Shown: positions 26,195-35,086 of the stretch, piece by piece
How positions within the stretch are numbered: the stretch's first letter is position 1
Layout: each line of letters opens with the position of its first letter
Source: Polaribacter porphyrae
GTDB lineage: Bacteria; Bacteroidota; Bacteroidia; Flavobacteriales; Flavobacteriaceae
Reading direction: 5' to 3'
NCBI RefSeq assembly: GCF_002954685.1
Contig: NZ_MSCN01000001.1
Span: forward strand, 205,068 to 269,067
Length of the DNA stretch: 64,000 bases
Position numbers and translations under genes: made by a program
Notes under the pieces: generated by a model
Told to the model about the DNA's origin: nothing
Database searches by the model: none
The model's input: the letters and a program-made list of their open reading frames with translations, nothing else

Positions 26195-26214
26195 TTTTTT
26201 ATGTCTTAAAGTAT

Positions 26215-26250
26215 AAAATCCGTAAAGTAAAAAATACTTTACGGATTTTT
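26215..26250 (+). terminator. Terminator after the M16 gene
   Basis: A perfect 15-base stem, AAAATCCGTAAAGTA with TACTTTACGGATTTT, around five A residues and ending in T residues. Confidence 0.92.
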
Positions 26251-26259
26251 ATTTTATAG

Positions 26260-26267
26260 TATATTTG
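26260..26267 (+). promoter_or_regulatory. -7 box of fabG
   Basis: TATATTTG fits TAnnTTTG exactly, 21 bases before ATG 26289. It covers the upstream TTG at 26265, which argues against that codon as start. Confidence 0.55.
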
Positions 26268-26288
26268 CATCATCAAACATCAAACGAA

Positions 26289-27035
26289 ATGAAATTACTA
26301 GAAAATAAATCAGCTATAATTACAGGAGCAACCAGAGGTATTGGAAGAGGAATTGCAGTAGAATTTGCAAAACAAGGTGCAAATGTAGCTTTTACTTATA
26401 GCTCTTCTGTTGATGCAGCAAACGCGTTAGAAGAAGAGTTGAAAGCATTTGGAGTTTCTGCTAAAGGCTATCAATCTAATGCTGCAGATTTCGATGCTGC
26501 ACAAGAATTGGCTAAAGAAGTTCAAAAAGAATTTGGTGCTATAGATATTCTAGTTAATAATGCAGGTATTACTAAAGATAACCTACTAATGCGTATATCA
26601 GAAGCAGATTTTGATAAAGTAATAGAAGTAAACTTAAAATCTGTTTTTAACTTAACCAAAGCTGTTATTAGACCAATGATGAAACAAAGAGCTGGCTCTA
26701 TTATTAATATGAGTTCTGTTGTTGGTTTAAAAGGGAATGCTGGGCAAACAAATTATGCAGCTTCAAAAGCTGGTATTGTTGGTTTTTCTAAATCTGTTGC
26801 TTTAGAATTAGGCTCAAGAAATGTAAGAAGTAATGTTATTGCTCCTGGCTTTATAGAAACTGAAATGACAGATAAATTAGATGAAAAAATAGTGCAAGGC
26901 TGGCGAGATTCTATTCCGTTAAAAAGAGGAGGCAAACCTGAGGATATTGCAAATGCTTGTGTATTTTTAGCATCAGATATGAGTGCATATATTACTGGTC
27001 AAACCCTATCTGTTGATGGTGGTATGCTTACTTAA
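26289..27035 (+). CDS. fabG: 3-oxoacyl-ACP reductase
   Basis: 248 residues from MKLLENKSAIITG. Classical SDR: NADPH-binding TGATRGIGRGIA, NNAGITKDN, the catalytic serine in INMSSVVG, and YAASKAGIVGFSKS with Tyr and Lys; the end ITGQTLSVDGGML is typical of FabG. It reduces 3-oxoacyl-ACP in fatty acid elongation. ATG 26289 is chosen because the -7 box lies just upstream. Single gene. Confidence 0.94.
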   Translation: MKLLENKSAIITGATRGIGRGIAVEFAKQGANVAFTYSSSVDAANALEEELKAFGVSAKGYQSNAADFDAAQELAKEVQKEFGAIDILVNNAGITKDNLLMRISEADFDKVIEVNLKSVFNLTKAVIRPMMKQRAGSIINMSSVVGLKGNAGQTNYAASKAGIVGFSKSVALELGSRNVRSNVIAPGFIETEMTDKLDEKIVQGWRDSIPLKRGGKPEDIANACVFLASDMSAYITGQTLSVDGGMLT

Positions 27036-27085
27036 TCTATTAATTTATTAGGAGTTATTTACAAAACTTCATTCATCTTCACTTA

Positions 27086-27112
27086 ATTGTAGTTCATCTA
27101 CAATGACCTTTT
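27086..27112 (+). terminator. Possible weak terminator after fabG
   Basis: ATTGTAG pairs with CTACAAT around TTCAT, followed after four bases by TTTTATTT. The stem is short. Confidence 0.45.
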
Positions 27113-27151
27113 ATTTACCTTTTTTCACTAAAAAGAGATTAAGTTGCGTTA

Positions 27152-27159
27152 TATATTTG
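27152..27159 (+). promoter_or_regulatory. -7 box of the 68-residue gene
   Basis: TATATTTG fits TAnnTTTG exactly, 20 bases before the ATG at 27180. No TTG at the normal distance. Confidence 0.45.
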
Positions 27160-27179
27160 TAGCGTAATTAACTTTTAAA

Positions 27180-27386
27180 ATGATGGAAATAGTAAACTTG
27201 ACAGAAAAACAAAAATCAGTAGTAGATATTCTTAAAAAAGAGCATTTAACTAGTTTTCAGATTCTTACAAGAGTAAAAAATATTTCAATTATTCTTGTAT
27301 TGTATAAAGAACTAGATGGATTATATAAAAAAGGAATGTTAGGAAGTTACATAAAAAATAATCTAAAGTATTATTATATACCCTAA
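27180..27386 (+). CDS. Small protein, possible winged-helix fold
   Basis: 68 residues, basic, no membrane segment. The predicted pattern of three helices followed by a two-strand tail (GMLGSYIKNNLKYYYIP) suggests a small winged-helix DNA-binding fold, like the isolated C-terminal domain of some DprA proteins; this is inference from pattern only. It is a single gene with its own -7 box and a following terminator, which supports it being real. Confidence 0.55.
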   Translation: MMEIVNLTEKQKSVVDILKKEHLTSFQILTRVKNISIILVLYKELDGLYKKGMLGSYIKNNLKYYYIP

Positions 27387-27467
27387 AAATAAATTTAAGT
27401 TAAAGCCCTTAATTAACCCCTAAAAACTCCTAATTACCCCTTATTTTTTTGAATTATTAAGTTAGAG

Positions 27468-27499
27468 AATCCATAACATTTTTAACGTTATGGGTTTTT
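27468..27499 (+). terminator. Terminator between 27386 and 27537
   Basis: AATCCATAAC pairs with GTTATGGGTT (one T-G pair) around a nine-base loop and runs into T residues. Confidence 0.75.
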
Positions 27500-27536
27500 C
27501 TGTTATGAATGATATTTATATCTTTCCAATAAATTA

Positions 27537-29570
27537 TTGGTATTGTCTTCAACATTGATTTTATATCTCATTTTAAGTTTGCTATTGAGTAGTTCAGTAG
27601 CATTTTTTCAATATTATTATAAAGTAAAGTCTAAAAATAATAGTACACTTTTCTTGTTTTTATTAAAAACCATCAGTTTATTTTTATTGATTTTATTGTT
27701 GATTAATCCTAAAATAAATCAAATAGAAACTGAAAACAGTAAACCAAAACTATCTATTTTAATAGATGATTCTAAATCTATTTCTTTTTTTAATGAAACT
27801 AATTCAATTAAAGGTGTTAGGTATAGCCTGATGAATAATAGACTATTAAAAGATAAGTTTCATATTGATGAATTTACTTTTGGTAATTCAACTCAAGTTT
27901 TAGATAGCTTAACTTTTACTCAAAAGCAAACCAATATTTCAAACGCTATTACTAGTATTAATGAATTACAAAAAAATAAAATTGCACCCATTTTAGTATT
28001 GACAGATGGTAATCAAACTATTGGAACAGATTATGAGTTTATAAACTCAAAACAGCAAATTTATCCAATAGTTTTTGGAGACACTACAAAATATGTTGAT
28101 GTAAAAATCACGCAACTGAATGCAAATAAATACAGTTTTATTAAAAATAAATTTCCAGTAGAAGTATTGCTAAATTATCAAGGAGAAGAAAGTGTTAGAA
28201 GTCAGTTTGTAATTTCTAAAGATAACCGAGTAGTTTTTAGAAAGAATATAACTTTTTCAAAAGAAAATAATTCAGTTACTATTTTAACAAATTTAACATC
28301 AACAAGAGAAGGGTTGCAATATTACAAAGCATCTATATCAAAAATTGATAATGAAAAAAATATAAAAAATAATACCAAATATTTTAGTGTAGAAGTTATC
28401 AATGAGCAAACAAAAATATTGGTGTTAAGTTCTATTTTGCATCCAGATATTGGGGCTTTAAAAAAAGCAATAGAGAGCAACAAACAAAGAAAAGTAGAAG
28501 TATTTAAAATAGAAGATTTTAAAGGGCAATTAAAAGATTATCAGTTAATCATATTATATCAACCTAATACTAAATTTAGTAAATTCTTATCAAAGTTAAA
28601 TGAACAAAATACTAATTATCTACTAATTTCTGGTGTAGCAACAGATTGGAATTTTATCAATAGAATGCAATTAGGTATTAAAAAAAATGCAATCAATCAA
28701 CCAGAAAATTATGCTCCAAATTATAATGATAAATTCCTTCCTTTTTATCAAGAAGATATAAGTTTTAATGATTTTCCACCTTTAAAAGACAAGTTTGGAG
28801 AAGTAACAATTTCTAAACCAAATCAAACTTTATTATACCAAAATATTAATGGTTTAGCAACTCAACAACCTTTGTTAACTACTTTTAATGAAAATAATCA
28901 GAAAGGGGCTATTCTATTTGGAGAAGGTATTTGGAAATGGAGATCAACAAGCTTTTTAAATACCAATTCTTTTCAAGAATTTGACAAGTTCATTGGTAAT
29001 TTAGTACAGTATTTAGCATCAAACAAAAAAAGAAAACGATTAGAGGTAAATTATGAAAATTTGTATCCTTCTAATTCTTCTATTCGTATTTCAGCGTTTT
29101 ATACAGATGAGAATTATAAGTTTGATACTAGAGCTTCTTTAGAAATTTTAATAGTAAATAATGAAACTAAAGAAGAAGTTAAACTACCTTTTTCTCTTGT
29201 AAACAACAGTTACCAAGTTGAAGTAGAAAATTTAAATTCAGGTGATTATTCTTTTACAGTTAGTGTTTTAGGGCAAAAATTAAAAAAGTATGGACGTTTT
29301 AAAATCACTGAATTTGAGGTAGAAAATCAATTTACGAATGCTAACTTTAGCAAACTACAGAAATTAGCAGAAAATTCTAATGGAAAATTATATCATGAAA
29401 ATGATATTGATAAACTTATTAAAGATTTATTAGAAAACCCTAATTTTTACACCATTCAAAAATCAATAAAAAAAGAGAAAAACCTAATCAATTGGAAATG
29501 GATATTAGCTACGCTGATAATATTGTTTTCAATTGAGTGGTTTACAAGAAAATATTTTGGTAAAATATAA
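27537..29570 (+). CDS. Membrane-anchored VWA-domain protein
   Basis: About 677 residues. Two N-terminal membrane helices (about 1-24 and 38-58), a von Willebrand A domain beginning KLSILIDDSKSISFF with the MIDAS pattern DxSxS and a later LTDGNQTIG, then a large extracytoplasmic beta-rich region, and a final membrane helix (about 648-668). The layout resembles Bacteroidota membrane VWA proteins that also carry glutamine-amidotransferase-like cores. Function unknown. There is no ATG at the start; TTG 27537 or TTG 27543 is likely. Confidence 0.82.
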   Translation: MVLSSTLILYLILSLLLSSSVAFFQYYYKVKSKNNSTLFLFLLKTISLFLLILLLINPKINQIETENSKPKLSILIDDSKSISFFNETNSIKGVRYSLMNNRLLKDKFHIDEFTFGNSTQVLDSLTFTQKQTNISNAITSINELQKNKIAPILVLTDGNQTIGTDYEFINSKQQIYPIVFGDTTKYVDVKITQLNANKYSFIKNKFPVEVLLNYQGEESVRSQFVISKDNRVVFRKNITFSKENNSVTILTNLTSTREGLQYYKASISKIDNEKNIKNNTKYFSVEVINEQTKILVLSSILHPDIGALKKAIESNKQRKVEVFKIEDFKGQLKDYQLIILYQPNTKFSKFLSKLNEQNTNYLLISGVATDWNFINRMQLGIKKNAINQPENYAPNYNDKFLPFYQEDISFNDFPPLKDKFGEVTISKPNQTLLYQNINGLATQQPLLTTFNENNQKGAILFGEGIWKWRSTSFLNTNSFQEFDKFIGNLVQYLASNKKRKRLEVNYENLYPSNSSIRISAFYTDENYKFDTRASLEILIVNNETKEEVKLPFSLVNNSYQVEVENLNSGDYSFTVSVLGQKLKKYGRFKITEFEVENQFTNANFSKLQKLAENSNGKLYHENDIDKLIKDLLENPNFYTIQKSIKKEKNLINWKWILATLIILFSIEWFTRKYFGKI

Positions 29571-29581
29571 CAATTGGTCTA

Positions 29582-29611
29582 ATTGTTTTCATAAATAGAA
29601 GTCGTAAATTT
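29582..29611 (+). promoter_or_regulatory. Canonical Bacteroidota promoter of the SPFH gene
   Basis: TTG at 29582-29584, exactly 19 bases, then TAAATTTG at 29604-29611. Both elements and the spacing match the consensus. The ATG at 29636 is 24 bases downstream. Confidence 0.88.
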
Positions 29612-29635
29612 GTTAAAATTTAAAAATTAATAGAA

Positions 29636-30466
29636 ATGGCAAATAATCAAATGGAATTAAACTTCCCAAAAGGAGGAGTTTTTTTAGTGATAATAGCAGT
29701 TGCAGCAATTATTTTATTTTCAAAATCTACAGTTACAATTGGTCCTGGAGAAGGTGGAGTAATTTTTGAAACGTTAGGAGATGGTATCAATACCGATAAA
29801 TCTTATGGAGAAGGTTTTCATATTGTTGCACCTTGGAATAAGATGATTGTAAGAAAAATACGTCAGCAATCGATATCTGATGAAATGAATGTACTTTCTG
29901 TAAACGGATTAGAAGTAAAAGTAAACGGAACCATTTGGTATAAACCAGAATTTGAAAATTTAGGTTTATTGATTAAAACAAAAGGTGAGGATTATGAGCG
30001 TGAATTATTAGACCCAGCAATAAATGCTGCTGCTAGAAGTGTTGTAGGACGTTATACACCAGAACAATTGTATTCTAGTAAACGTGATGTAATTGAACAA
30101 GAAATTTTAGACGAAGTGCAAACCGTTTTAAAAGATCAGTATTTAATAGTGAAGAGGGTTTTGGTTGAAGATGTTAAATTACCCCCAACAATTAGAACAG
30201 CTATTGAAACTAAACTAAAGCAAGAGCAAGAATCTTTAGAATATGAGTTTAGATTAGCAAAAGCAAAAAAAGAGGCAGAAAGACAAAAGATTGATGCTGA
30301 AGGTAAAGCGATTGCAAATAAAATTTTAAGTGCTTCTTTAACGGATAAAATTCTTCAAGAAAAAGGGATTGAAGCAACTTTAGAGTTGTCTAAATCTCCA
30401 AATAGCAAAGTTGTTTTAATTGGTTCTGGTAAATCTGGAATGCCTATTATTTTAGGAAATCAATAG
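29636..30466 (+). CDS. Prohibitin/SPFH domain membrane protein
   Basis: 276 residues. One N-terminal membrane helix (about 13-30) is followed by an SPFH domain (GPGEGGVIFETLGDG onward) and a long charged coiled coil (about 195-240, with KAKKEAERQKIDAEGKA). Prohibitin-type proteins form large membrane rings that organise lipid domains and modulate AAA proteases such as FtsH. Single gene with a clean promoter and a terminator. Confidence 0.92.
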   Translation: MANNQMELNFPKGGVFLVIIAVAAIILFSKSTVTIGPGEGGVIFETLGDGINTDKSYGEGFHIVAPWNKMIVRKIRQQSISDEMNVLSVNGLEVKVNGTIWYKPEFENLGLLIKTKGEDYERELLDPAINAAARSVVGRYTPEQLYSSKRDVIEQEILDEVQTVLKDQYLIVKRVLVEDVKLPPTIRTAIETKLKQEQESLEYEFRLAKAKKEAERQKIDAEGKAIANKILSASLTDKILQEKGIEATLELSKSPNSKVVLIGSGKSGMPIILGNQ

Positions 30467-30486
30467 ATACAAATTTTTTATAAAGT

Positions 30487-30518
30487 AAAAAATCCAGCCT
30501 AAAAGCTGGATTTTTTTA
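30487..30518. terminator. Bidirectional terminator between SPFH and TonB-type receptor genes
   Basis: AAAAAATCCAGC pairs with GCTGGATTTTTT around CTAAAA. T runs on both strands let it serve both converging genes. Confidence 0.9.
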
Positions 30519-30542
30519 TGAAATTAAAAATATATTTTTAAT

Positions 30543-33059
30543 TTAGAAGAAACCTCCACCACTATCTTTTTCTCTATTATCTCTTCTTCTACGTTGTTTT
30601 GCTCTATTTTTTCCTCCTCCAAATCTATAATTGAAGCCAATAAAAGAGGTTCTGCTTTCCCATTGAAAACGACCATTTTGTACAAAAGGATTTTCTGAAT
30701 TAAAGGCAAATTTCATCCCTTGAAAAATATCATTTACTCTAAAGTTTACAGTCCCTTTTCCTTTTAAAACGGTCCAACTAGCACCAAGATTTACCATCCA
30801 CATATTTTCTACATCCCATTGAATATCTTTTTGTGGTCCTCTATACATAGCAAATAATTGTAAACGTAAATTTTTCGAAGCTCTAAAACTATTACTTACT
30901 CTCGCATTAAAAACATTATTTTGAACACTTATTTGGGTTGGATTTGCAGAAGTGTTATCTACGCTACCCAATTGTTCTTGAGAATAATAATCCATACTAG
31001 AATTTACTCTCCACCATTTATTCATTTTAAAGTTTGCAGAAAACTCTAATCCATAAGCATCAGTTGTGCTAAAGTTTGCAAAAGATAAGATTTGACCAAA
31101 TTGAGGATTTGCTGGATCAACATTTGTTATTCTTGAAATTACATCATCAATTTTTCTGTAAAAAGTACCAAAACTCAAGTTTCCACCTTTAATTTGACGC
31201 GTATAATTTAACTCAAAACTATTTGTAAACTGTGGCCTCAAATCTGCATTACCAATAGAAATAATTAGAGGTGTACTCCATTCTCTAATTGGGTTTACTT
31301 GTTGTATTCCTGGTCTATCAATTCTTCTACTATAACTTAACTGCCATTGATTTTTTTCTGAAGGACTATACGTAAAAAAAGCAGAAGGATAAATATTAAA
31401 TAAATCTTGCGAAACTTTTTGAGTTTCTTTTAAAGTTGTAGTAGTTTCATCTGTATATCTATTAAAAGTACCATCGATTAAAAAGTTTTCGAATCTAGCA
31501 CCCAGTTGCATTGTAATTTTATTAAAACTTGTGCCATAACTTGCATAAGCAGAATAAATTTTACGCTCAAAGTTAAAATCTGAACTTCCTAGATTTTCTG
31601 TATTTCCATCTTGGATAGGATTGTTATTCGCGTCTAAAATAAAGTTACCATTCGTATCTTTTTGATACGTATATAATTCTTGATCTGTTAAGTTGATATT
31701 ATCAGTATTATCTCCTCTAAACTCTAAACCAAGCTCAAGTTTACTTTTATCAGAAAGAGGATTTGTATAGTCTAAATTTAGTTGAGTGTTATTACGATCG
31801 CTATCTATATTATTTCCATAGTTAAACACTTTATAATCAAAATCATTAGGTGTTTGTAATGAGTTTAAATTGTCTAAAATATTATCACTGTTAGTTCTAG
31901 AATAAGTACCTTCAAATTCTAAATTATGTCCTTTTTTAGCAAAATCTATTTTATAATTAAGATTATAAGTTCCAGTAGGTGAAGAATTATTTTGTGTATT
32001 AGGAGCCCTAATTATTTCATTTCCATTTATATCAGAAACTATAGATCTACCATTTCCTAAACCTTCAAACCAGTTTTGAGTTGTATAAATCGATAAAGTG
32101 TTTTTATCATTAATATAAATATCTGCACCAACTTTTATAAGGTTAGAATTGTTATCATTTACAAAAATAAAATCTTGATTATTAAAACCAGGTCTTGTTA
32201 CATTACCAAAGTTGTAATTTTCACCACTATTATGCCCATAGTTTAAAAAGAAGTTTACTTTGCCAGTTTTATAATTCATGTTGGTTGATGCATTATATCG
32301 TACATAATGTCCTGCAGTTACACCAGTATCAACAGAGCCATTAAATCCCATATTTGCATTTTTATTTAAGATGATGTTGATAATACCACTCATTCCATCA
32401 GGGTTGTATTTTGCTGAAGGATTTGTAATTAACTCTACACTTTTTATTGATGTTGATGGTATTTGACGTAACAATTGAGCAGCAGGAATATTTGTTGGTC
32501 TTCCATCAACTAGAACTCTTACATTAGCATTTCCTCGTAAGCTAATTGCACCAGATTGACTGTCTACACTTACAGATTGTACATTATTCAATAATTCTGA
32601 AGCTGTAGTACCAGCAGCTGTTAAGTCTTTACCAACATTAATTACTTTCCGATCTACTTTTTGTACAACTGTAGAAGTTTCTGCTCTTACCACAACTTCA
32701 TCTAAAGTAGCACTGTCTTCTTTAAGACTTATTATACCAAGGTTTATATTTTTAGATTTATTGGTAACTTCGATTTTTTTGGTATAAGTTGTGTAACCAA
32801 TAAATTGCACTTCAATTAAGCTATTTCCTTTTGGTATATCTTTAATTTTAAACAATCCTTTTTCATCTGTAATACCTCCAGTAATAATTTTTTTAGCCAT
32901 ATCTCTTACTACAATGTTTACATAAGGTAAGACTTCTTTTGATTGACTATCAATAACTTTACCAGAAATAACTCCTGGTTTTGGGAGTTCAGATTTTGCT
33001 AGTTGTGCAAAAGAATTTGCAGAAATCATAAGCACAGCAAATAGTAATACTTTTTTCAT
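30543..33059 (-). CDS. TonB-dependent receptor-like outer membrane protein (OMP_b-brl_3)
   Basis: 838 residues. A signal peptide (1-18) is followed by a carboxypeptidase-regulatory-like domain (about 30-115, GVISGKVIDSQSKEVLPYV), a plug domain with LDEVVVRAETS and ISLRGNANVRVLVDGRP, and a long beta-barrel. The C-terminal tail GGGKNRAKQRRRRDNREK after the barrel is typical of the OMP_b-brl_3 group, so the last strand does not end in the usual aromatic residue. No SusD partner is near. Substrate unknown. Single gene, divergent from the CoA-binding protein gene. Confidence 0.92.
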   Translation of the reverse strand: MKKVLLFAVLMISANSFAQLAKSELPKPGVISGKVIDSQSKEVLPYVNIVVRDMAKKIITGGITDEKGLFKIKDIPKGNSLIEVQFIGYTTYTKKIEVTNKSKNINLGIISLKEDSATLDEVVVRAETSTVVQKVDRKVINVGKDLTAAGTTASELLNNVQSVSVDSQSGAISLRGNANVRVLVDGRPTNIPAAQLLRQIPSTSIKSVELITNPSAKYNPDGMSGIINIILNKNANMGFNGSVDTGVTAGHYVRYNASTNMNYKTGKVNFFLNYGHNSGENYNFGNVTRPGFNNQDFIFVNDNNSNLIKVGADIYINDKNTLSIYTTQNWFEGLGNGRSIVSDINGNEIIRAPNTQNNSSPTGTYNLNYKIDFAKKGHNLEFEGTYSRTNSDNILDNLNSLQTPNDFDYKVFNYGNNIDSDRNNTQLNLDYTNPLSDKSKLELGLEFRGDNTDNINLTDQELYTYQKDTNGNFILDANNNPIQDGNTENLGSSDFNFERKIYSAYASYGTSFNKITMQLGARFENFLIDGTFNRYTDETTTTLKETQKVSQDLFNIYPSAFFTYSPSEKNQWQLSYSRRIDRPGIQQVNPIREWSTPLIISIGNADLRPQFTNSFELNYTRQIKGGNLSFGTFYRKIDDVISRITNVDPANPQFGQILSFANFSTTDAYGLEFSANFKMNKWWRVNSSMDYYSQEQLGSVDNTSANPTQISVQNNVFNARVSNSFRASKNLRLQLFAMYRGPQKDIQWDVENMWMVNLGASWTVLKGKGTVNFRVNDIFQGMKFAFNSENPFVQNGRFQWESRTSFIGFNYRFGGGKNRAKQRRRRDNREKDSGGGFF

Positions 33060-33111
33060 TTTTTTTGGTTGATTTATATTTGAATTGATGCTAACTAGAC
33101 TCCTTATAGCA

Positions 33112-33119
33112 TATCTTTG
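33112..33119 (+). promoter_or_regulatory. -7 box of the CoA-binding protein gene
   Basis: TATCTTTG fits TAnnTTTG, 38 bases before the ATG at 33158. A second match, TATATTTG, lies at 33075-33082. Confidence 0.45.
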
Positions 33120-33157
33120 TTACGGGTATTAACATTGTTTAACGTAATATTAACACT

Positions 33158-33517
33158 ATGAAAAAAACACTAGTAATTGGTGCATCTACAAATCCTAATA
33201 GGTATTCTAATATTGCGATTAAGAGATTAAGAGGTAGAGAAATAAAGACTGTTGCACTAGGTTTAAGAAAAGGAAAGGTGTTAGATGTTGCAATAGATAA
33301 TGAAAAATTACCATACAAAAAGGTTGATACAATTACTTTGTATTTAAACCCAAAAAGGCAAGAAGAATATTATAATTATATCATAAGTTTACAACCAAAA
33401 AGGGTAATTTTTAATCCTGGAACAGAAAATTACGAATTTGTAAAACTCTTAAAAGAAAATAATATTGAATCTGAAATTGCTTGTACTTTAGTATTATTAT
33501 CTACGAATCAATACTAA
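33158..33517 (+). CDS. CoA-binding domain protein (YccU-like)
   Basis: 119 residues, one Rossmann domain. KKTLVIGASTNPNRYSNIA is the nucleotide-binding loop and VIFNPGTEN the matching late motif. Such stand-alone CoA-binding proteins have no settled function. The 3' end overlaps the converging RNase Z gene by 17 bases (33501-33517). Confidence 0.87.
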   Translation: MKKTLVIGASTNPNRYSNIAIKRLRGREIKTVALGLRKGKVLDVAIDNEKLPYKKVDTITLYLNPKRQEEYYNYIISLQPKRVIFNPGTENYEFVKLLKENNIESEIACTLVLLSTNQY

Positions 33518-34421
33518 AAACTTTACCAACTTCAGCCACATCAGAATTTTTAAATATTTTTTGTGCTTCGTCTTTAAATAGCGAAATATCTTTGTATCTA
33601 CCTGAATAATGTCCAACAATGAGCTGCCCAACATTAGCTTCTTTTGCAATTTCAGCAGCCTCTTTTGCAGTAGAATGTTTTGTCTTTTTTGCTAAATCTT
33701 TCCTATCTTCTAAAAACGTTGCTTCATGATACAACAAATCTACATCTTTAATAATAGGAGCTATATCTGGTTTATAGCATGTATCACTACAAAAAGCAAA
33801 ACTCAATGGTTTTTTTGGTGGTAAGGTTAATTCAGAATTTGGAACTATTTCACCAGATAGTAAAGTAATATCTCTACCCGCTTTTATATTGTTGAAATCT
33901 GCCCTGTCAATTTCTTCATAATGATTTATATTATCAATATGCAATTTTAACGGCTTTTCTTTTTCTGTAAATAAATATCCATTTGTATAGACGCGATGGT
34001 TTAAAGGTATTGTGCTTACAGATACTTTATCATCTTCAAAAATTAATTCACTTTTTTTTGATGATAATTCATGAAAAACCATAGGATATTTAGCATGAGA
34101 TTGAGAAACTTTTAACTGTAAAAGAGTAACTTCTTTTATACCTTTTGGCCCATAAATATGTAACTCTTTCTCTCTACTTAAAATACCATAAGTTGATAAT
34201 AAACCAACCAAACCATAAAAATGATCGCCATGTAAATGAGAAATAAAAATATGATTTATTTTAGAAAACCCAACTTTATATTTACGCATTTGACGTTGAG
34301 TGCCTTCTCCACAATCTATTAAAAAATGACGATTATTTATCTCTAGATATTGAGAAGTAGGAAACGCATTTACACGCGGACTTGCTGAATGACAACCTAA
34401 AATAGTTAGGTTTATACTCAT
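33501..34421 (-). CDS. rnz: Ribonuclease Z
   Basis: 306 residues, the short (tRNase ZS) form. The metallo-beta-lactamase motif SHLHGDHFYGL, the opening GCHSASPRVNAFPTSQ, CSDTCY with a metal aspartate, and HSTAKEAAEIA and VGHYSGRY are all present. It cuts the 3' trailer from tRNA precursors. The start overlaps the stop of the CTD-only protein gene by four bases, so these are read together. Confidence 0.95.
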   Translation of the reverse strand: MSINLTILGCHSASPRVNAFPTSQYLEINNRHFLIDCGEGTQRQMRKYKVGFSKINHIFISHLHGDHFYGLVGLLSTYGILSREKELHIYGPKGIKEVTLLQLKVSQSHAKYPMVFHELSSKKSELIFEDDKVSVSTIPLNHRVYTNGYLFTEKEKPLKLHIDNINHYEEIDRADFNNIKAGRDITLLSGEIVPNSELTLPPKKPLSFAFCSDTCYKPDIAPIIKDVDLLYHEATFLEDRKDLAKKTKHSTAKEAAEIAKEANVGQLIVGHYSGRYKDISLFKDEAQKIFKNSDVAEVGKVFSIDS

Positions 34422-34738
34422 TTAATAACAATACGTTTAGAAATGATATTTTTTTCGTTTTGTAAAGAATAAATATAAATACCTGTTTTTAAACTTCCTT
34501 TAGAAAATGGGATTGAGTTTTTACCAACTACAGTTTTTAAATTTGTTTTGTAAACAGTTTTACCTAATACATTTTTGACTGTAAAAATTACTGTTGACTT
34601 TTTAACAGCACTAAAAGTAATAGTTGTAGAATGTGTAAAAGGGTTAGGGGCTGCTGTTAATTTTTCTATTGAATTTTTTTGAGAAAAAGCGATAGTAGTA
34701 GAGATTAAAAAAAGTGCAAAAAGTAGTTTTTTAAACAT
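34418..34738 (-). CDS. Small exported protein made of a T9SS C-terminal domain
   Basis: 106 residues: a signal peptide (1-19, ending AFSQ) followed almost at once by a type A T9SS sorting domain with APNPFTHSTTITF, VKNVLGKTVYKT and GIYIYSLQNEKNIISKRIVI. No passenger domain is present between them. Normally this domain directs cargo through the type IX system and is then cleaved. It overlaps rnz by four bases and follows the gene at 34751 after 12 bases. Confidence 0.83.
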   Translation of the reverse strand: MFKKLLFALFLISTTIAFSQKNSIEKLTAAPNPFTHSTTITFSAVKKSTVIFTVKNVLGKTVYKTNLKTVVGKNSIPFSKGSLKTGIYIYSLQNEKNIISKRIVIK

Positions 34739-34750
34739 AATATGGGGGTT

Positions 34751-35086
34751 TTAAAATCCTAGTTCTCTTTCCATAGCTTCCATATCTATAATATCTTCAG
34801 CTTCAATTTCAGTAGGAACAATATTTAATTCTTCAGGAAAATCATCGATACTAATGTTATTATTTATGATAACAAAAGAGGTTTTATTTTCCTTTTTTTT
34901 GTCTGATATATCCAAAAATACTAAAAAATCATCAGATTTTAAGCCTTCTAAACTAGAAAGATGCACAACTACATGCATATTTTTAAAATCTTTAACACTT
35001 TTTTCAAAAGATTTGTAAAAATCTTCAAATGAGTTTTCATTAGCAGTAAAAAGTGTATATTTTTCTTTTTCTTGAATTTTCATCAA
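34751..35086 (-). CDS. Conserved small protein with STAS-like pattern
   Basis: 111 residues. Alternating strands and helices (VVVHLSSLEGLKSDDFLVFLD, split here by pattern, then SFVIINNNIS) suggest an anti-sigma-antagonist-like fold; the acidic tail EDIIDMEAMERELGF is distinctive. In flavobacteria this short protein is found beside rnz and is often mislabelled as RNase Z. No function is known. It begins right after the pyrB stop (ATG at 35086 or the next codon). Confidence 0.7.
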   Translation of the reverse strand: MMKIQEKEKYTLFTANENSFEDFYKSFEKSVKDFKNMHVVVHLSSLEGLKSDDFLVFLDISDKKKENKTSFVIINNNISIDDFPEELNIVPTEIEAEDIIDMEAMERELGF

